NCBI RefSeq assembly: GCF_022771645.1
Contig: NZ_JALFCU010000114.1
Location: 1 to 52,349, forward strand
Source: Selenomonas sp.
GTDB lineage: Bacteria; Bacillota; Negativicutes; Selenomonadales; Selenomonadaceae
Reading direction: 5' to 3'
DNA: 52,349 nucleotides
The position numbers and the translations under genes were made by a program. The notes beneath the pieces were generated by a model. The model had not been told where the DNA came from, did not search any database, and worked only from the letters and a program-made list of their open reading frames with translations. Position 1 is the first letter of the stretch; each line of letters opens with the position of its first letter. Shown piece after piece: positions 24,745 to 32,087 of this stretch.

Positions 24745-25086
24745 ATGGAAGGACTCGAACTCACTGCATTCCAGATCATCTCGGCTGTCGGCACGGCCAA
24801 GAGCTCGTACATCGAGGCCATCGGCGCTGCAAAAAACGGCGACGTCGACCGCGCGGAGAAGCTCATCAAAGAAGGCGACGAGAATTTCGTCGAAGGCCAC
24901 AAGGCGCACGCCGGCCTGCTCGAAAAAGAAGCGAGCGGCGAGCTCGGCCCCCTCGGCCTCCTCATGGTGCACGCCGAGGACCAGCTCATGAGCGCCGAAG
25001 CGTTCAAGACCGTCGCGCTCGAATTCATCGCGAGCTACAAGCGCATCGAGGCGCTCGAAGCGAAAGTCGCTGAACTCTCGAAATAA
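24745..25086 (+). CDS. PTS lactose/cellobiose-family IIA
   Basis: Helical phosphocarrier of 113 residues with the active histidine in LLMVHAEDQLMSAE (His76) and the start typical of the family (LTAFQIISAVGTAKS). GGAGG precedes the ATG. The reading frame is intact. Confidence 0.9.
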   Translation: MEGLELTAFQIISAVGTAKSSYIEAIGAAKNGDVDRAEKLIKEGDENFVEGHKAHAGLLEKEASGELGPLGLLMVHAEDQLMSAEAFKTVALEFIASYKRIEALEAKVAELSK

Positions 25087-25144
25087 GTACCTCAATCTAC
25101 GCCTCCCCCTCTGGGGCTACTGCCCGTAGGGGCCGATTGGCCTC

Positions 25145-25327
25145 GTGTCCGCCGACACGATCGTCGCCTCGCTCCAGTCCATCCTGTTCTGGGCCGGCAT
25201 CCACGGGCCGAACGTCGTCGGCGGCGTCATGAAGCCAATGCTCCTCGCGAACTCGCTCGACAACCAGGCGCTGCTCGACGCAGGCCAGCAACGGACGCGG
25301 CCTGAACCTTGGGAAACCCTCGCATGA
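25145..25327 (+). pseudogene. Remnant of a PTS cellobiose-type IIC permease
   Basis: About 45 codons read SADTIVASLQSILFWAGIHG then PNVVGGVMKPMLLANSLDN, matching the region of cellobiose-type IIC around the conserved F-W-x-x-G-I-H-G. A normal IIC has over 400 residues; the rest is missing on both sides. A GAAACCC/GGGTTTC hairpin follows at 25313-25337, and the stretch before it (25087-25144) has no recognisable content. Deletion of the permease leaves IIA and IIB without a partner here. Confidence 0.7.
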
Positions 25328-25415
25328 TGCGGGTTTCTATATACAACTTCCTTACCCCTATTTTTCCTCTTTCAAAACCCCTACGCTTTCATCGACTCCC
25401 AAAAGATGGAAGCAA

Positions 25416-25456
25416 AGCAGCCCGCCTGCGTCAAGCCGTGACGCAGGCGGGCTGCT
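25416..25456 (-). terminator. metY terminator
   Basis: Perfect 18-bp stem (25416-25433 with 25439-25456) with a 5-nt loop; a short T-rich stretch follows. Confidence 0.8.
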
Positions 25457-25493
25457 TGTTCGTGTGTATGCAATTGTGGGAGAGAGCTTGTTT

Positions 25494-26789
25494 TTAGTCG
25501 AGCGCCTGGAACGCCTGGTCGAGGTCGTAGATGATGTCGTCGATGTGCTCCGTGCCGATGGAGAGACGGATGGTCGATGGCGTGATGCCGGAGGCGAGGA
25601 GCTCTTCCTCGCTCATCTGCGAATGCGTCGTCGACGCCGGATGGATGACGAGCGACTTCACATCGGCGACGTTCGCGAGGAGGGAGAAGACCTTGAGGTG
25701 GTCGATGAACTTCTGCGCCTCTTTCGCGCCGCCTTTGATCTCGAACGTGAAGATCGAGATGCCGCCGTTCGGGAAATATTTCTGGTAGAGCGCGTGGTCC
25801 GGATGGTCGGGGACGGCCGGATGGTTGACCTTCGTGACGTGCGGGTTCTTCGAGAGGTAGTCGACGACTTTCAGCGCGTTCTCGACGTGGCGCTCGACGC
25901 GGAGCGACAGCGTCTCGACGCCCTGCAGCAGCAGGAACGCGTTGAACGGCGAGAGCGTCGCGCCCGTGTCGCGCAGCAAAAGCGCGCGCAGGTACACGGC
26001 GAATGCCGCCGCGCCGATGTCTTTCGCGAAGCTCAGGCCGTGGTAGCTGACGTTCGGCTCGACGAGCCACGGGAATTTCCCGGACGCCGCCCAGTCGAAC
26101 TTGCCGCTGTCGATGACGACGCCGCCGAGCGTCGTACCGTGGCCGCCGATGAATTTCGTCGCCGAATGCACGACGATGTCCGCGCCGTAGTCGAACGGGC
26201 GCAGCTGGTACGGCGTCGCAAACGTGGAATCGACGACGAGCGGAATCTTGTGCGCATGCGCGATCTTCGCGACGGCTTCGATGTCGATGAGGTTCGCGTT
26301 CGGGTTGCCGACGGACTCGATGTAGAGGATCTGCGTGTTGTCTTTGATTGCGTCTTCAAAAACTTTCACGCCCTTCGTCGGGTCGACGAACGTCGTCTCG
26401 ACGCCGAAGTCGGGCAGCGTGTGCTCGAAGAGGTTGTACGTGCCGCCGTAGATCGTCGTCGCCGCGACGATGTGCTGGCCGGCATGGACGAGGCCCTGGA
26501 TCGTCGCCGTGACGGCCGCCGCGCCCGATGCGAACGCGAGCGCCGCGACGCCGCCCTCGAGCGCCGCGAGGCGTTTCTCGAGCACGTCCTCCGTCGGGTT
26601 CGTGAGGCGGCCGTAGATGTTACCGGCGTCCTTCAGGCCAAAGCGGTCGGCCGCGTGCTGCGAGTTGCGGAACACGTAGCTCGTCGTCTGGTAAATCGGC
26701 ACGGCGCGCGCATCCGTCGCTGGATCGGCCTGCTCCTGGCCGACATGCAGCTGCAGCGTTTCAAAGTGGTATTTGCGTTCTTCGCTCAT
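25494..26789 (-). CDS. metY: O-acetylhomoserine sulfhydrylase
   Basis: PLP enzyme making homocysteine from O-acetylhomoserine and sulfide in the cytoplasm. The 431 residues fit the Cys/Met-metabolism family: YQTTSYVFRN, IYGRLTNPTEDVLEKRLAAL, ASGAAAVTATI, and the PLP lysine in HSATKFIGGHG. The length and the FxxxL-type insertions favour MetY over MetB/MetC. CAGGAGG precedes the ATG. It has its own consensus promoter and no SAM riboswitch or T-box; an inverted repeat in the short leader may be its operator. Confidence 0.9.
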   Translation of the reverse strand: MSEERKYHFETLQLHVGQEQADPATDARAVPIYQTTSYVFRNSQHAADRFGLKDAGNIYGRLTNPTEDVLEKRLAALEGGVAALAFASGAAAVTATIQGLVHAGQHIVAATTIYGGTYNLFEHTLPDFGVETTFVDPTKGVKVFEDAIKDNTQILYIESVGNPNANLIDIEAVAKIAHAHKIPLVVDSTFATPYQLRPFDYGADIVVHSATKFIGGHGTTLGGVVIDSGKFDWAASGKFPWLVEPNVSYHGLSFAKDIGAAAFAVYLRALLLRDTGATLSPFNAFLLLQGVETLSLRVERHVENALKVVDYLSKNPHVTKVNHPAVPDHPDHALYQKYFPNGGISIFTFEIKGGAKEAQKFIDHLKVFSLLANVADVKSLVIHPASTTHSQMSEEELLASGITPSTIRLSIGTEHIDDIIYDLDQAFQALD

Positions 26790-26821
26790 GGTGGATTCCT
26801 CCTGTATCGTGTGGGTTCAGT

Positions 26822-26844
26822 AAACATACATGATTGCTATGTTT
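26822..26844 (-). promoter_or_regulatory. Inverted repeat in the metY leader
   Basis: AAACATA (26822-26828) and TATGTTT (26838-26844) around a 9-nt centre, at the predicted transcription start. Candidate operator for a sulfur-metabolism regulator; the protein is unknown. Confidence 0.45.
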
Positions 26845-26847
26845 CGA

Positions 26848-26876
26848 ATTATACAAAGTTACACACGGGATGTCAA
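26848..26876 (-). promoter_or_regulatory. metY promoter
   Basis: Consensus TTGACA (26871-26876) and TATAAT (26848-26853), spacer 17 nt. Confidence 0.9.
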
Positions 26877-26903
26877 GAGAAATTTTTTTGCGCGCACGCA
26901 AAA

Positions 26904-26940
26904 AAGCTGCCGCCCCCAGAAAATCCGGAGACGACAGCTT
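26904..26940 (-). terminator. Terminator of the truncated porin
   Basis: Fourteen-position stem with three G-U pairs (26904-26917 with 26927-26940), 9-nt loop, then TTTTTT on the minus strand. Confidence 0.75.
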
Positions 26941-26981
26941 CCGCATGGAACTGCTTGATAAGGATGCGAGTGCTTCCGAAA

Positions 26982-27629
26982 TCAGAAGAAGAAGTCGAAG
27001 CGGCCGAAGAGTTTCGACGCGTCGCGATCCGCTGCGATGTCCTTGCCGTCGAAATATTTCGCGACGGCGAGGATGTTCTTGAACGGAATCCAATTGAAGC
27101 CAACTTCGATGCCCTTCTGGCCGCCGTCGACGCCATCGCCGTACGTCGACCACGGAGCTGCGTACTGGCCGAGCTTGCGGTACGCGACATACGCGCCCCA
27201 CGTGCCCTTGTTTGCGGCCTCAGCGCCCTTGTAGTCGTACTCGAAGCTGTAGGCCGTGTCATACGCATCGGCCGAGACGTTCTTCGCGTACTCCGCTTTC
27301 AGCGCGCTGTTGCGGTCAAAGCGATAGTTGGCAAGCGCCGACCAGATGTTGGCTTTCCAGGCATAATCCGTATCCGCTTCCGTGTTGCCATTGTCGTAGA
27401 GCGCGATGCCGTCCACAACACGGTACGTGCTCGTGAGATGCTGGTACGCGACATCGCCGAAGAACTTGCCCTGCTCCGTCGCGAGCTTCACAGCCTGATA
27501 GTTCGCCGTGTCCGTCGTCTTGGAGAACGGATTCACATCAGCGTCGTCATCCTGCGTCCAGCCTTTCGAATCGCGCCCCATATCGCCGAACTGGCTGTCA
27601 TCGATGCGGCCGGCCGCGCCCGTGAGATA
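26982..27629 (-). pseudogene. 5'-truncated outer-membrane porin
   Basis: About 215 codons of beta-barrel sequence with alternating aromatic strands (WSALANYRFDRNSALKAEYA, WGAYVAYRKLGQYA, GIEVGFNWIPFKNILAVAKY) ending in FGRFDFFF; a terminal Phe is the usual barrel-assembly signal. It resembles the C-terminal half of selenomonad SLH-domain porins. The signal peptide, SLH domain and early strands are missing: the frame hits a stop at 27630-27632, and beyond lies an AT-rich stretch unlike coding DNA. A stop and a terminator remain at the 3' end. Confidence 0.75.
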
Positions 27630-27743
27630 TCATGGTGGGAACAGTTTCGCAATAGCTCACGTCTTATTTTTTGAAAAAAAATTTGTAATCTATATGCTGT
27701 TCTTTTGTGTTCAATACGCTAAAAATGAAGCAAACGCACAAAA

Positions 27744-27776
27744 AAGCGCCCTCGGAGGATGGCTCCAAGGGCGTTT
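27744..27776 (-). terminator. Terminator of the secreted-protein gene
   Basis: Fourteen-position stem with one mismatch and one wobble, 5-nt loop, T6 on the minus strand. The AT-rich stretch 27633-27743 next to it shows no gene. Confidence 0.75.
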
Positions 27777-27791
27777 GGTTGTAAAGTCGTA

Positions 27792-28556
27792 TCACGTTGT
27801 TGTTGCCGCCGGCGTCGTTTCCGGCGTTTCCGGCGCGGCTATCGGTTCTGCTGTGGCTGCATCGTCGCTCTTTGCCGCTGCCGCGCGTTCCCTGAGCGTC
27901 CGCGTCACGCGGCGGTTCACGTCCGTCTCCTGGATGAGCGATTCGAGCGCGTCTTTCGCGAGATACGAGGCACGGCCATACGAGCTGTAGCTGTCGTGAT
28001 AGAAGCGGCTCGTCGCTTTCGAGAAATTCTTGTCCTCCGCGCGATCGTAGCCATTGAGTTCGAGGCCAGCAAAGCTCTCGAGACGGATCGTGTCGCCGCT
28101 GTTCCATCCGTCCCAGCCGCCGTAAAAGACGATTTCGTAGTAATCCGTGAGCACGGGGCAGACGACGAGGTCGGCGTCGAGCTTTTCCGCGAGCGGCTGC
28201 ATGGCGTCCTTGATCTTCACGCGCTTCTTGCCCTGCGAGAGATCCGCGAGGACGTCTTGCAGCGCCTCCTCGACCTCGGACTGCGGGAGCTCTTCGACGT
28301 AGTGCATCGTGCCGTTCAGCGGCACATGCAGCGCGAGGTCGAGCCGGTCCTCGAGCATTTCCTGCACATCCGCGCCGGCGTACGAGCTGCGGACGATGAG
28401 CGGCACGCGCGCGAGGCGGAGGGGACGGGAGGCTGAGTCTGATACGTCTCCGGGCTGTGTCGGCTTTGTTGTTGCGTCTTCAGCAAAAGCGATGGAAGAA
28501 AGGATGAGCAAACAAAGTGACAACAAGAAACACAACTGAAAAATAGTTTTTCGCAT
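27792..28556 (-). CDS. Secreted protein of unknown function
   Basis: The 254 residues begin with a clear signal peptide (RKTIFQLCFLLSLCLLILSS, likely cut after SIAFA). The mature part has a CsgG/TPR-free alpha/beta look (LARVPLIVRSSYAG; LDADLVVCPVLTDYYEIV) and a Pro/Thr-rich tail. It may be an exported sensor or envelope protein; I do not recognise the family. The ATG at 28556 is preferred since AAGGA lies 9-10 nt upstream and the signal peptide starts there. Confidence 0.65.
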   Translation of the reverse strand: MRKTIFQLCFLLSLCLLILSSIAFAEDATTKPTQPGDVSDSASRPLRLARVPLIVRSSYAGADVQEMLEDRLDLALHVPLNGTMHYVEELPQSEVEEALQDVLADLSQGKKRVKIKDAMQPLAEKLDADLVVCPVLTDYYEIVFYGGWDGWNSGDTIRLESFAGLELNGYDRAEDKNFSKATSRFYHDSYSSYGRASYLAKDALESLIQETDVNRRVTRTLRERAAAAKSDDAATAEPIAAPETPETTPAATTT

Positions 28557-28604
28557 AAGATGCATCTTCCTTCGCAGAATACAATCGTACAAATTGATAC
28601 GGCC

Positions 28605-28660
28605 TACCTCCGTCACCCTTTCCACCGCTATCGCGGTCCCCCTTCCCCGAAGGGGAAGGC
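28605..28660 (-). repeat. Dispersed repeat, type A, copy 2
   Basis: CTACCTCCG-CACCCTTTCCACCGC, an ACCGC/GCGGT stem and CCTTCCCC-GA-AGGGGAAGG; inverse orientation to copy 1. Flanks match the extended element (CTTCGC and ATACAATCGT before, GCAACAGATG after). Confidence 0.85.
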
Positions 28661-28719
28661 TGCCGGAAAAGATGCATTCGCAACAGATGAAACGAATTTG
28701 AAAGTTGCTGCAAATCCTT

Positions 28720-29661
28720 TTAGTGGATCGCTTTTTTCTTGAATCGGCCGCCGACGATGTCGTGGACGGCGTTGATCGTGACGAAGGCGTTTTCGTCTTT
28801 TTCGAGGACGATTTCCTTGAGCTTGTCGACTTCGAGGCGCGTGACGACGCAGTAGAGCACTTCCTTGCTCTCGCCCGTGTAGCCGCCGGCGCCGTGGAGG
28901 AGCGTCACGCCGCGGCCGAGGCGGTCGTTCAGCGCCGACGTGATGTCCTCGTGCTCGTTCGTGACGATCATGACGGCATAGCTCTCGTCGAGGCCCTTGA
29001 TGACGACGTCGATCATCTTCGCGATGACAAAGTACGCGACGAGCGAGTACATGGCCTTGTCCCAGCCGAACAGCAGGCCGGCGCTCGAGAGGATGAACAA
29101 ATTGATGAACATGACGACTTCGCCGACGGAGAACACGGAGCGCTTGTCCATGATGATGGCGACGATCTCCGAGCCGTCGAGCGAGCCGCCCGCGCGGATG
29201 ATGAGGCCGACGCCGAGGCCGTCGATGATGCCGCCGAAGATGGCCGCGAGGAACGGGTCTTCCGTGACGCGCGGCATGCCTTCGAACACAGCAGACCACA
29301 GCGACAGGAAGCAGATCGCGATGAGCGTCGCGATGGCGAAGTTCTTGCCGATCTGCTTGTAGCCGAGGTAGAGGAACGGCAGGTTCAGCACGACGAGGAA
29401 AAAGCCGAACGAGAGCGGCGTGATCGTGCTCGCCATGATCGAGATGCCAACAACGCCGCCGTCGATGACGCGGTTCGGGATGAGGAAGAGTTCCAAGCCG
29501 ATCGAGGCGATGATCGCGCCGACGAAGATCATGAGATATTTCTTGACGTAGAACGACGCCTTGCGGTGCTGCGTGATCGTCTTCTTCACGGCGGGGACGA
29601 CGGGAATCGTGCTATCACTTGCAAAGTTTTCCTCCGGCAGATGTTTTTCCGATGGTTCCAC
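28720..29661 (-). CDS. YitT-family membrane protein (DUF161/DUF2179)
   Basis: About 313 residues: five or six membrane helices (YLMIFVGAIIASIGLELFLIP; then GGVVGISIMAST, FGFFLVVLNLPFLYLGY, GEVVMFINLFILSSAGLLFG) followed by the soluble C-terminal domain (GRGVTLLHGAGGYTGESKE). The function of the family is unknown. The GTG at 29661 is chosen because AGGAG lies 10 nt upstream; an ATG at 29688 is possible but has no site. A repeat copy lies just beyond its stop. Confidence 0.8.
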   Translation of the reverse strand: MEPSEKHLPEENFASDSTIPVVPAVKKTITQHRKASFYVKKYLMIFVGAIIASIGLELFLIPNRVIDGGVVGISIMASTITPLSFGFFLVVLNLPFLYLGYKQIGKNFAIATLIAICFLSLWSAVFEGMPRVTEDPFLAAIFGGIIDGLGVGLIIRAGGSLDGSEIVAIIMDKRSVFSVGEVVMFINLFILSSAGLLFGWDKAMYSLVAYFVIAKMIDVVIKGLDESYAVMIVTNEHEDITSALNDRLGRGVTLLHGAGGYTGESKEVLYCVVTRLEVDKLKEIVLEKDENAFVTINAVHDIVGGRFKKKAIH

Positions 29662-29703
29662 GGGCCTCACACTCCTAGATGATTTCATTGTTTCATTGTA
29701 ACA

Positions 29704-29742
29704 AAAAACCTTGCAGATTTGTTGAAAATCTGCAAGGTTTTT
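29704..29742 (-). terminator. apbE terminator
   Basis: Perfect 17-bp stem (29704-29720 with 29726-29742) and 5-nt loop, ending in T-run on either strand. Confidence 0.85.
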
Positions 29743-29780
29743 GTGTCCTTCGCCGAAACAATCGATAAAATTGTGATGCC

Positions 29781-29837
29781 CTACCTTCGACACCCTTTCC
29801 GTCGGCTGACGCCGCCACCTTCCCCGTAGGGGAAGGC
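29781..29837 (-). repeat. Dispersed repeat, type A, copy 3 (divergent)
   Basis: CTACCTTCGACACCCTTTCC, then a changed central stem (GGC/GCC), then CCTTCCCC-GT-AGGGGAAGG. It lies between the apbE stop and its terminator. Confidence 0.75.
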
Positions 29838-29863
29838 TTTTGGCATTTCGCGAATCGCAGAAA

Positions 29864-30922
29864 TTATTTCCACTCAACAGTTTGTGAAACATCCGTCAGC
29901 ACGTCGCGCATGGCGGGGGCATTGCCGCTTTGCGCGGCGGTGAAATGGAACGTGCTGCCGTCCTGCGTGATAAAGAGCGCGCTCGCGTCGATGCCGCTGT
30001 TTTCGAGAAACGCTTTCCCTTTTTCCTCGCCCATCACGAAGAGCGTCGTCGTGAGGATGTCCGTCAGCGTGCCGGCGTGGTCGCCCTGCGCGACGACGGT
30101 GACGCCGAGGACGCCGCTCGTTGCGGGGCGGCCGATCGCGGGATTGAAGATATGATGGTAGCGCACGCCGTCCTGCTCGAAGTAACGCTCATAGTCGCCG
30201 GAGCTCGAAAGCGCGGCATCTGAGAGCGGCGCGACCGCAAGGTATTCTTTCGCGTCCTCGGAGCGCGGGTGGCGGATGCCGATGCGCCAAGGCTTCCCTT
30301 TCGTGCTCTCGCCAAACGCATAGATGGAGCTGCCACCGAGGCTGACGAGGCCGTTCTTGACGTGGTGCTTCGCAAAAATCGCGCGCAGGCCGTCGATGGC
30401 GTAGCCTTTCGCGATCGCGCCGAGGTGGACGCGCATGCCTGGCTCCGTGAGGCGCGCGCTCGTCGTGCTCTTGTCAAGTTCGAGCTTCTGCCAGCCGACG
30501 TGCGAGCGCGCTTCTACGAGCTCCGCTTCTCCTGGGACTTTCGCGTATTCCGTGCCGATGCCCCAGAGCCAGACGACGGGGCCGACCGTCACGTCGAACG
30601 CACCGTTCGTCTTCTCCGCCCATTCCTCTGAAATCTCGAGCATCTCAAAGACCTCCGGCGAGATCTCGACCCACGCACCGTTCCCTGCCGCAAGGCGCAA
30701 CGCCTCGAGGTCGCTGCCCTCATTCTGGCTCGCGAGCGCGTCGATGCGCTGGAGGTACGCCATGCCCTCGTCGATGGCCTGCTCGCGCTCGCCGTCCACC
30801 GCCTCGAGCGTCACGACCGTATCCATGACGACGGCGGTCTTCGTGAGCGGCTCGGGATGGCCACAGGCGATGGAGAGGATGGTGATTGTGATGAAAATCA
30901 GGATGCCAAGCAGTCGCTTCAT
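29864..30922 (-). CDS. apbE: ApbE-type FMN transferase lipoprotein
   Basis: Attaches FMN to Thr/Ser of redox proteins such as RNF/NQR subunits, outside the membrane. The 352 residues start with a lipoprotein signal (FITITILSIAC, Cys about 20) and carry ApbE landmarks: VVMDTVVTLEA, GAFDVTVGPVVWLWG, HLGAIAKGYAIDG, ALSSSGDYERYF and HHIFNPAIGRPA. AGAAGGTG precedes the ATG at 30922. Near the menaquinone genes it fits an anaerobic respiratory role. Confidence 0.93.
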   Translation of the reverse strand: MKRLLGILIFITITILSIACGHPEPLTKTAVVMDTVVTLEAVDGEREQAIDEGMAYLQRIDALASQNEGSDLEALRLAAGNGAWVEISPEVFEMLEISEEWAEKTNGAFDVTVGPVVWLWGIGTEYAKVPGEAELVEARSHVGWQKLELDKSTTSARLTEPGMRVHLGAIAKGYAIDGLRAIFAKHHVKNGLVSLGGSSIYAFGESTKGKPWRIGIRHPRSEDAKEYLAVAPLSDAALSSSGDYERYFEQDGVRYHHIFNPAIGRPATSGVLGVTVVAQGDHAGTLTDILTTTLFVMGEEKGKAFLENSGIDASALFITQDGSTFHFTAAQSGNAPAMRDVLTDVSQTVEWK

Positions 30923-30966
30923 GATGATGCACCTTCTTTCTATTGCCGAGCATCGCTCCTACAGCA

Positions 30967-31024
30967 GCCTTCCCCTTCGGGGAAGGGGGACCGCGTTAGC
31001 GGTGGAAAGGGTGGCGAAGGTAGG
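30967..31024 (+). repeat. Dispersed repeat, type A, copy 4
   Basis: CCTTCCCC-TT-CGGGGAAGG, ACCGC/GCGGT, GGAAAGGGTGGCGAAGGTAGG. It faces copy 5 in inverted orientation; the 310-nt gap 30923-31232 holds only these two repeats. Confidence 0.85.
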
Positions 31025-31110
31025 AAAGGGCTATTCGCTGGATTGTAACGGCGAAGGACGCATGAACTCATTACCTTCCTTCGCCAATACAATCGTGCAT
31101 ATCGTTACGA

Positions 31111-31172
31111 CCTACCTCTGCCACCCTCTCCGCCTCGCATTCGCTCGGCACCTCTCCCCCAGGGGAGAGGCT
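31111..31172 (-). repeat. Dispersed repeat, type B, copy 5
   Basis: CTACCTCTGCCACCCTCTCC, a GCCTCGC-ATTC-GCTCGGC stem and CCTCTCCCCC/GGGGAGAGG. Flanks (ATACAATCGTGCAT before, GCAACAGATG after) match type A copies. Confidence 0.8.
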
Positions 31173-31232
31173 TCCGTATTTGCCACGCTCCGCAACAGAT
31201 GTTCCTTTCCCATTTGTTCGAACAGATTTTCT

Positions 31233-32087
31233 TTACCCTTTGCTCGAACTCTCGTTGTACACGTCCTTCAAGAGCGTCTCTTTCCGCAAGCTTTCACATT
31301 CGCAATGCTTGTCGTCCGCGTCGATGCTGCGGATCGTGTCGAGCAAAATCTCGCCGATCATCGGCGCGTCGTCGTAGAAGATATCCGCCATGTCCTCGTG
31401 CGACCAGGCGCGGCGGATGCCTTCGCCGTAGTTGACGGTGAAGTAGAGGCCGGCGTAGCAGGCGCCAATCTCGCGCGCGAGGTAGACCTCGGGCGCGATG
31501 CTCTGGCCGACGATGTCGGCGTGGCCCTGCATCATCGCGACCTCGGCCGGACTCTCGAAGTGGCGGCCGTCCGTGACGGCGTACGTGCCGCGCGTAAAAA
31601 TGCGGCCGTCGAAATGCTTCCGCGTCGCGGCGATGAGTGCCTTGCGGAGCTCGGGACACAGCGCATCGCGCATGATGAGGAGATAGCGCCCGTCGAGCAT
31701 GACGTCCTTGCGGCACGAGAGGTCGAGGTAATCATCGGGGATGAGGAAATCGCGCAGGTCTAAAAGCTTGTTCACCGTGCCGACGCCGCCCTCGGAGAGG
31801 ATGCGCCGCACGCCTGCCTCACGGAACACCCAGAACACCTGCCGCGACGCGTCGGCGCGCGTCACGCCCGAGCGCCAGCCGTGCATGCGGCACGTCAGCA
31901 CGCGCTTCTCGCCGACGGCGAACAGCCGCATCGCCGGACTCGCGCCGTACGGCGTCGCGAAATGCAGCTCGTCCGCGAGAATCATCACGTCCGCGTCTTT
32001 CGTGCGCGCGGGAAAATCACTCGAGAGCGTGCCCGAGCCGCCGACGAGGCCGAACGAGGCCTTCGGTACTTGGTCTAAGAGTTTCAT
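31233..32087 (-). CDS. MTAP/PNP-II family nucleoside phosphorylase in the menaquinone operon
   Basis: The 284 residues match the methylthioadenosine/purine nucleoside phosphorylase family: GLVGGSGTL phosphate loop, a MHGWRSG segment where MTAP has HG-x-GH, SEGGVGTVNKLLDLRDFLIP, FTRGTYAVTDGRHFESPAE and AREIGACYAGLYFTVNYGEG. Characterised relatives release adenine from methylthioadenosine. Lying after mqnE and mqnC, this one may instead cleave 6-amino-6-deoxyfutalosine, the step MqnB performs elsewhere; that is inference from position. It starts with ATGA overlap to the cyclase. Confidence 0.8.
   Translation of the reverse strand: MKLLDQVPKASFGLVGGSGTLSSDFPARTKDADVMILADELHFATPYGASPAMRLFAVGEKRVLTCRMHGWRSGVTRADASRQVFWVFREAGVRRILSEGGVGTVNKLLDLRDFLIPDDYLDLSCRKDVMLDGRYLLIMRDALCPELRKALIAATRKHFDGRIFTRGTYAVTDGRHFESPAEVAMMQGHADIVGQSIAPEVYLAREIGACYAGLYFTVNYGEGIRRAWSHEDMADIFYDDAPMIGEILLDTIRSIDADDKHCECESLRKETLLKDVYNESSSKG

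Noticed and set aside
25095..25140. Tenth copy of the dispersed repeat before the IIC remnant
   Set aside because: C/G-rich runs are present but the hairpin arms and GGAAAGGGT core do not match.
26790..26876. SAM riboswitch or T-box upstream of metY
   Set aside because: The leader is only about 50 nt with no terminator/antiterminator structure.
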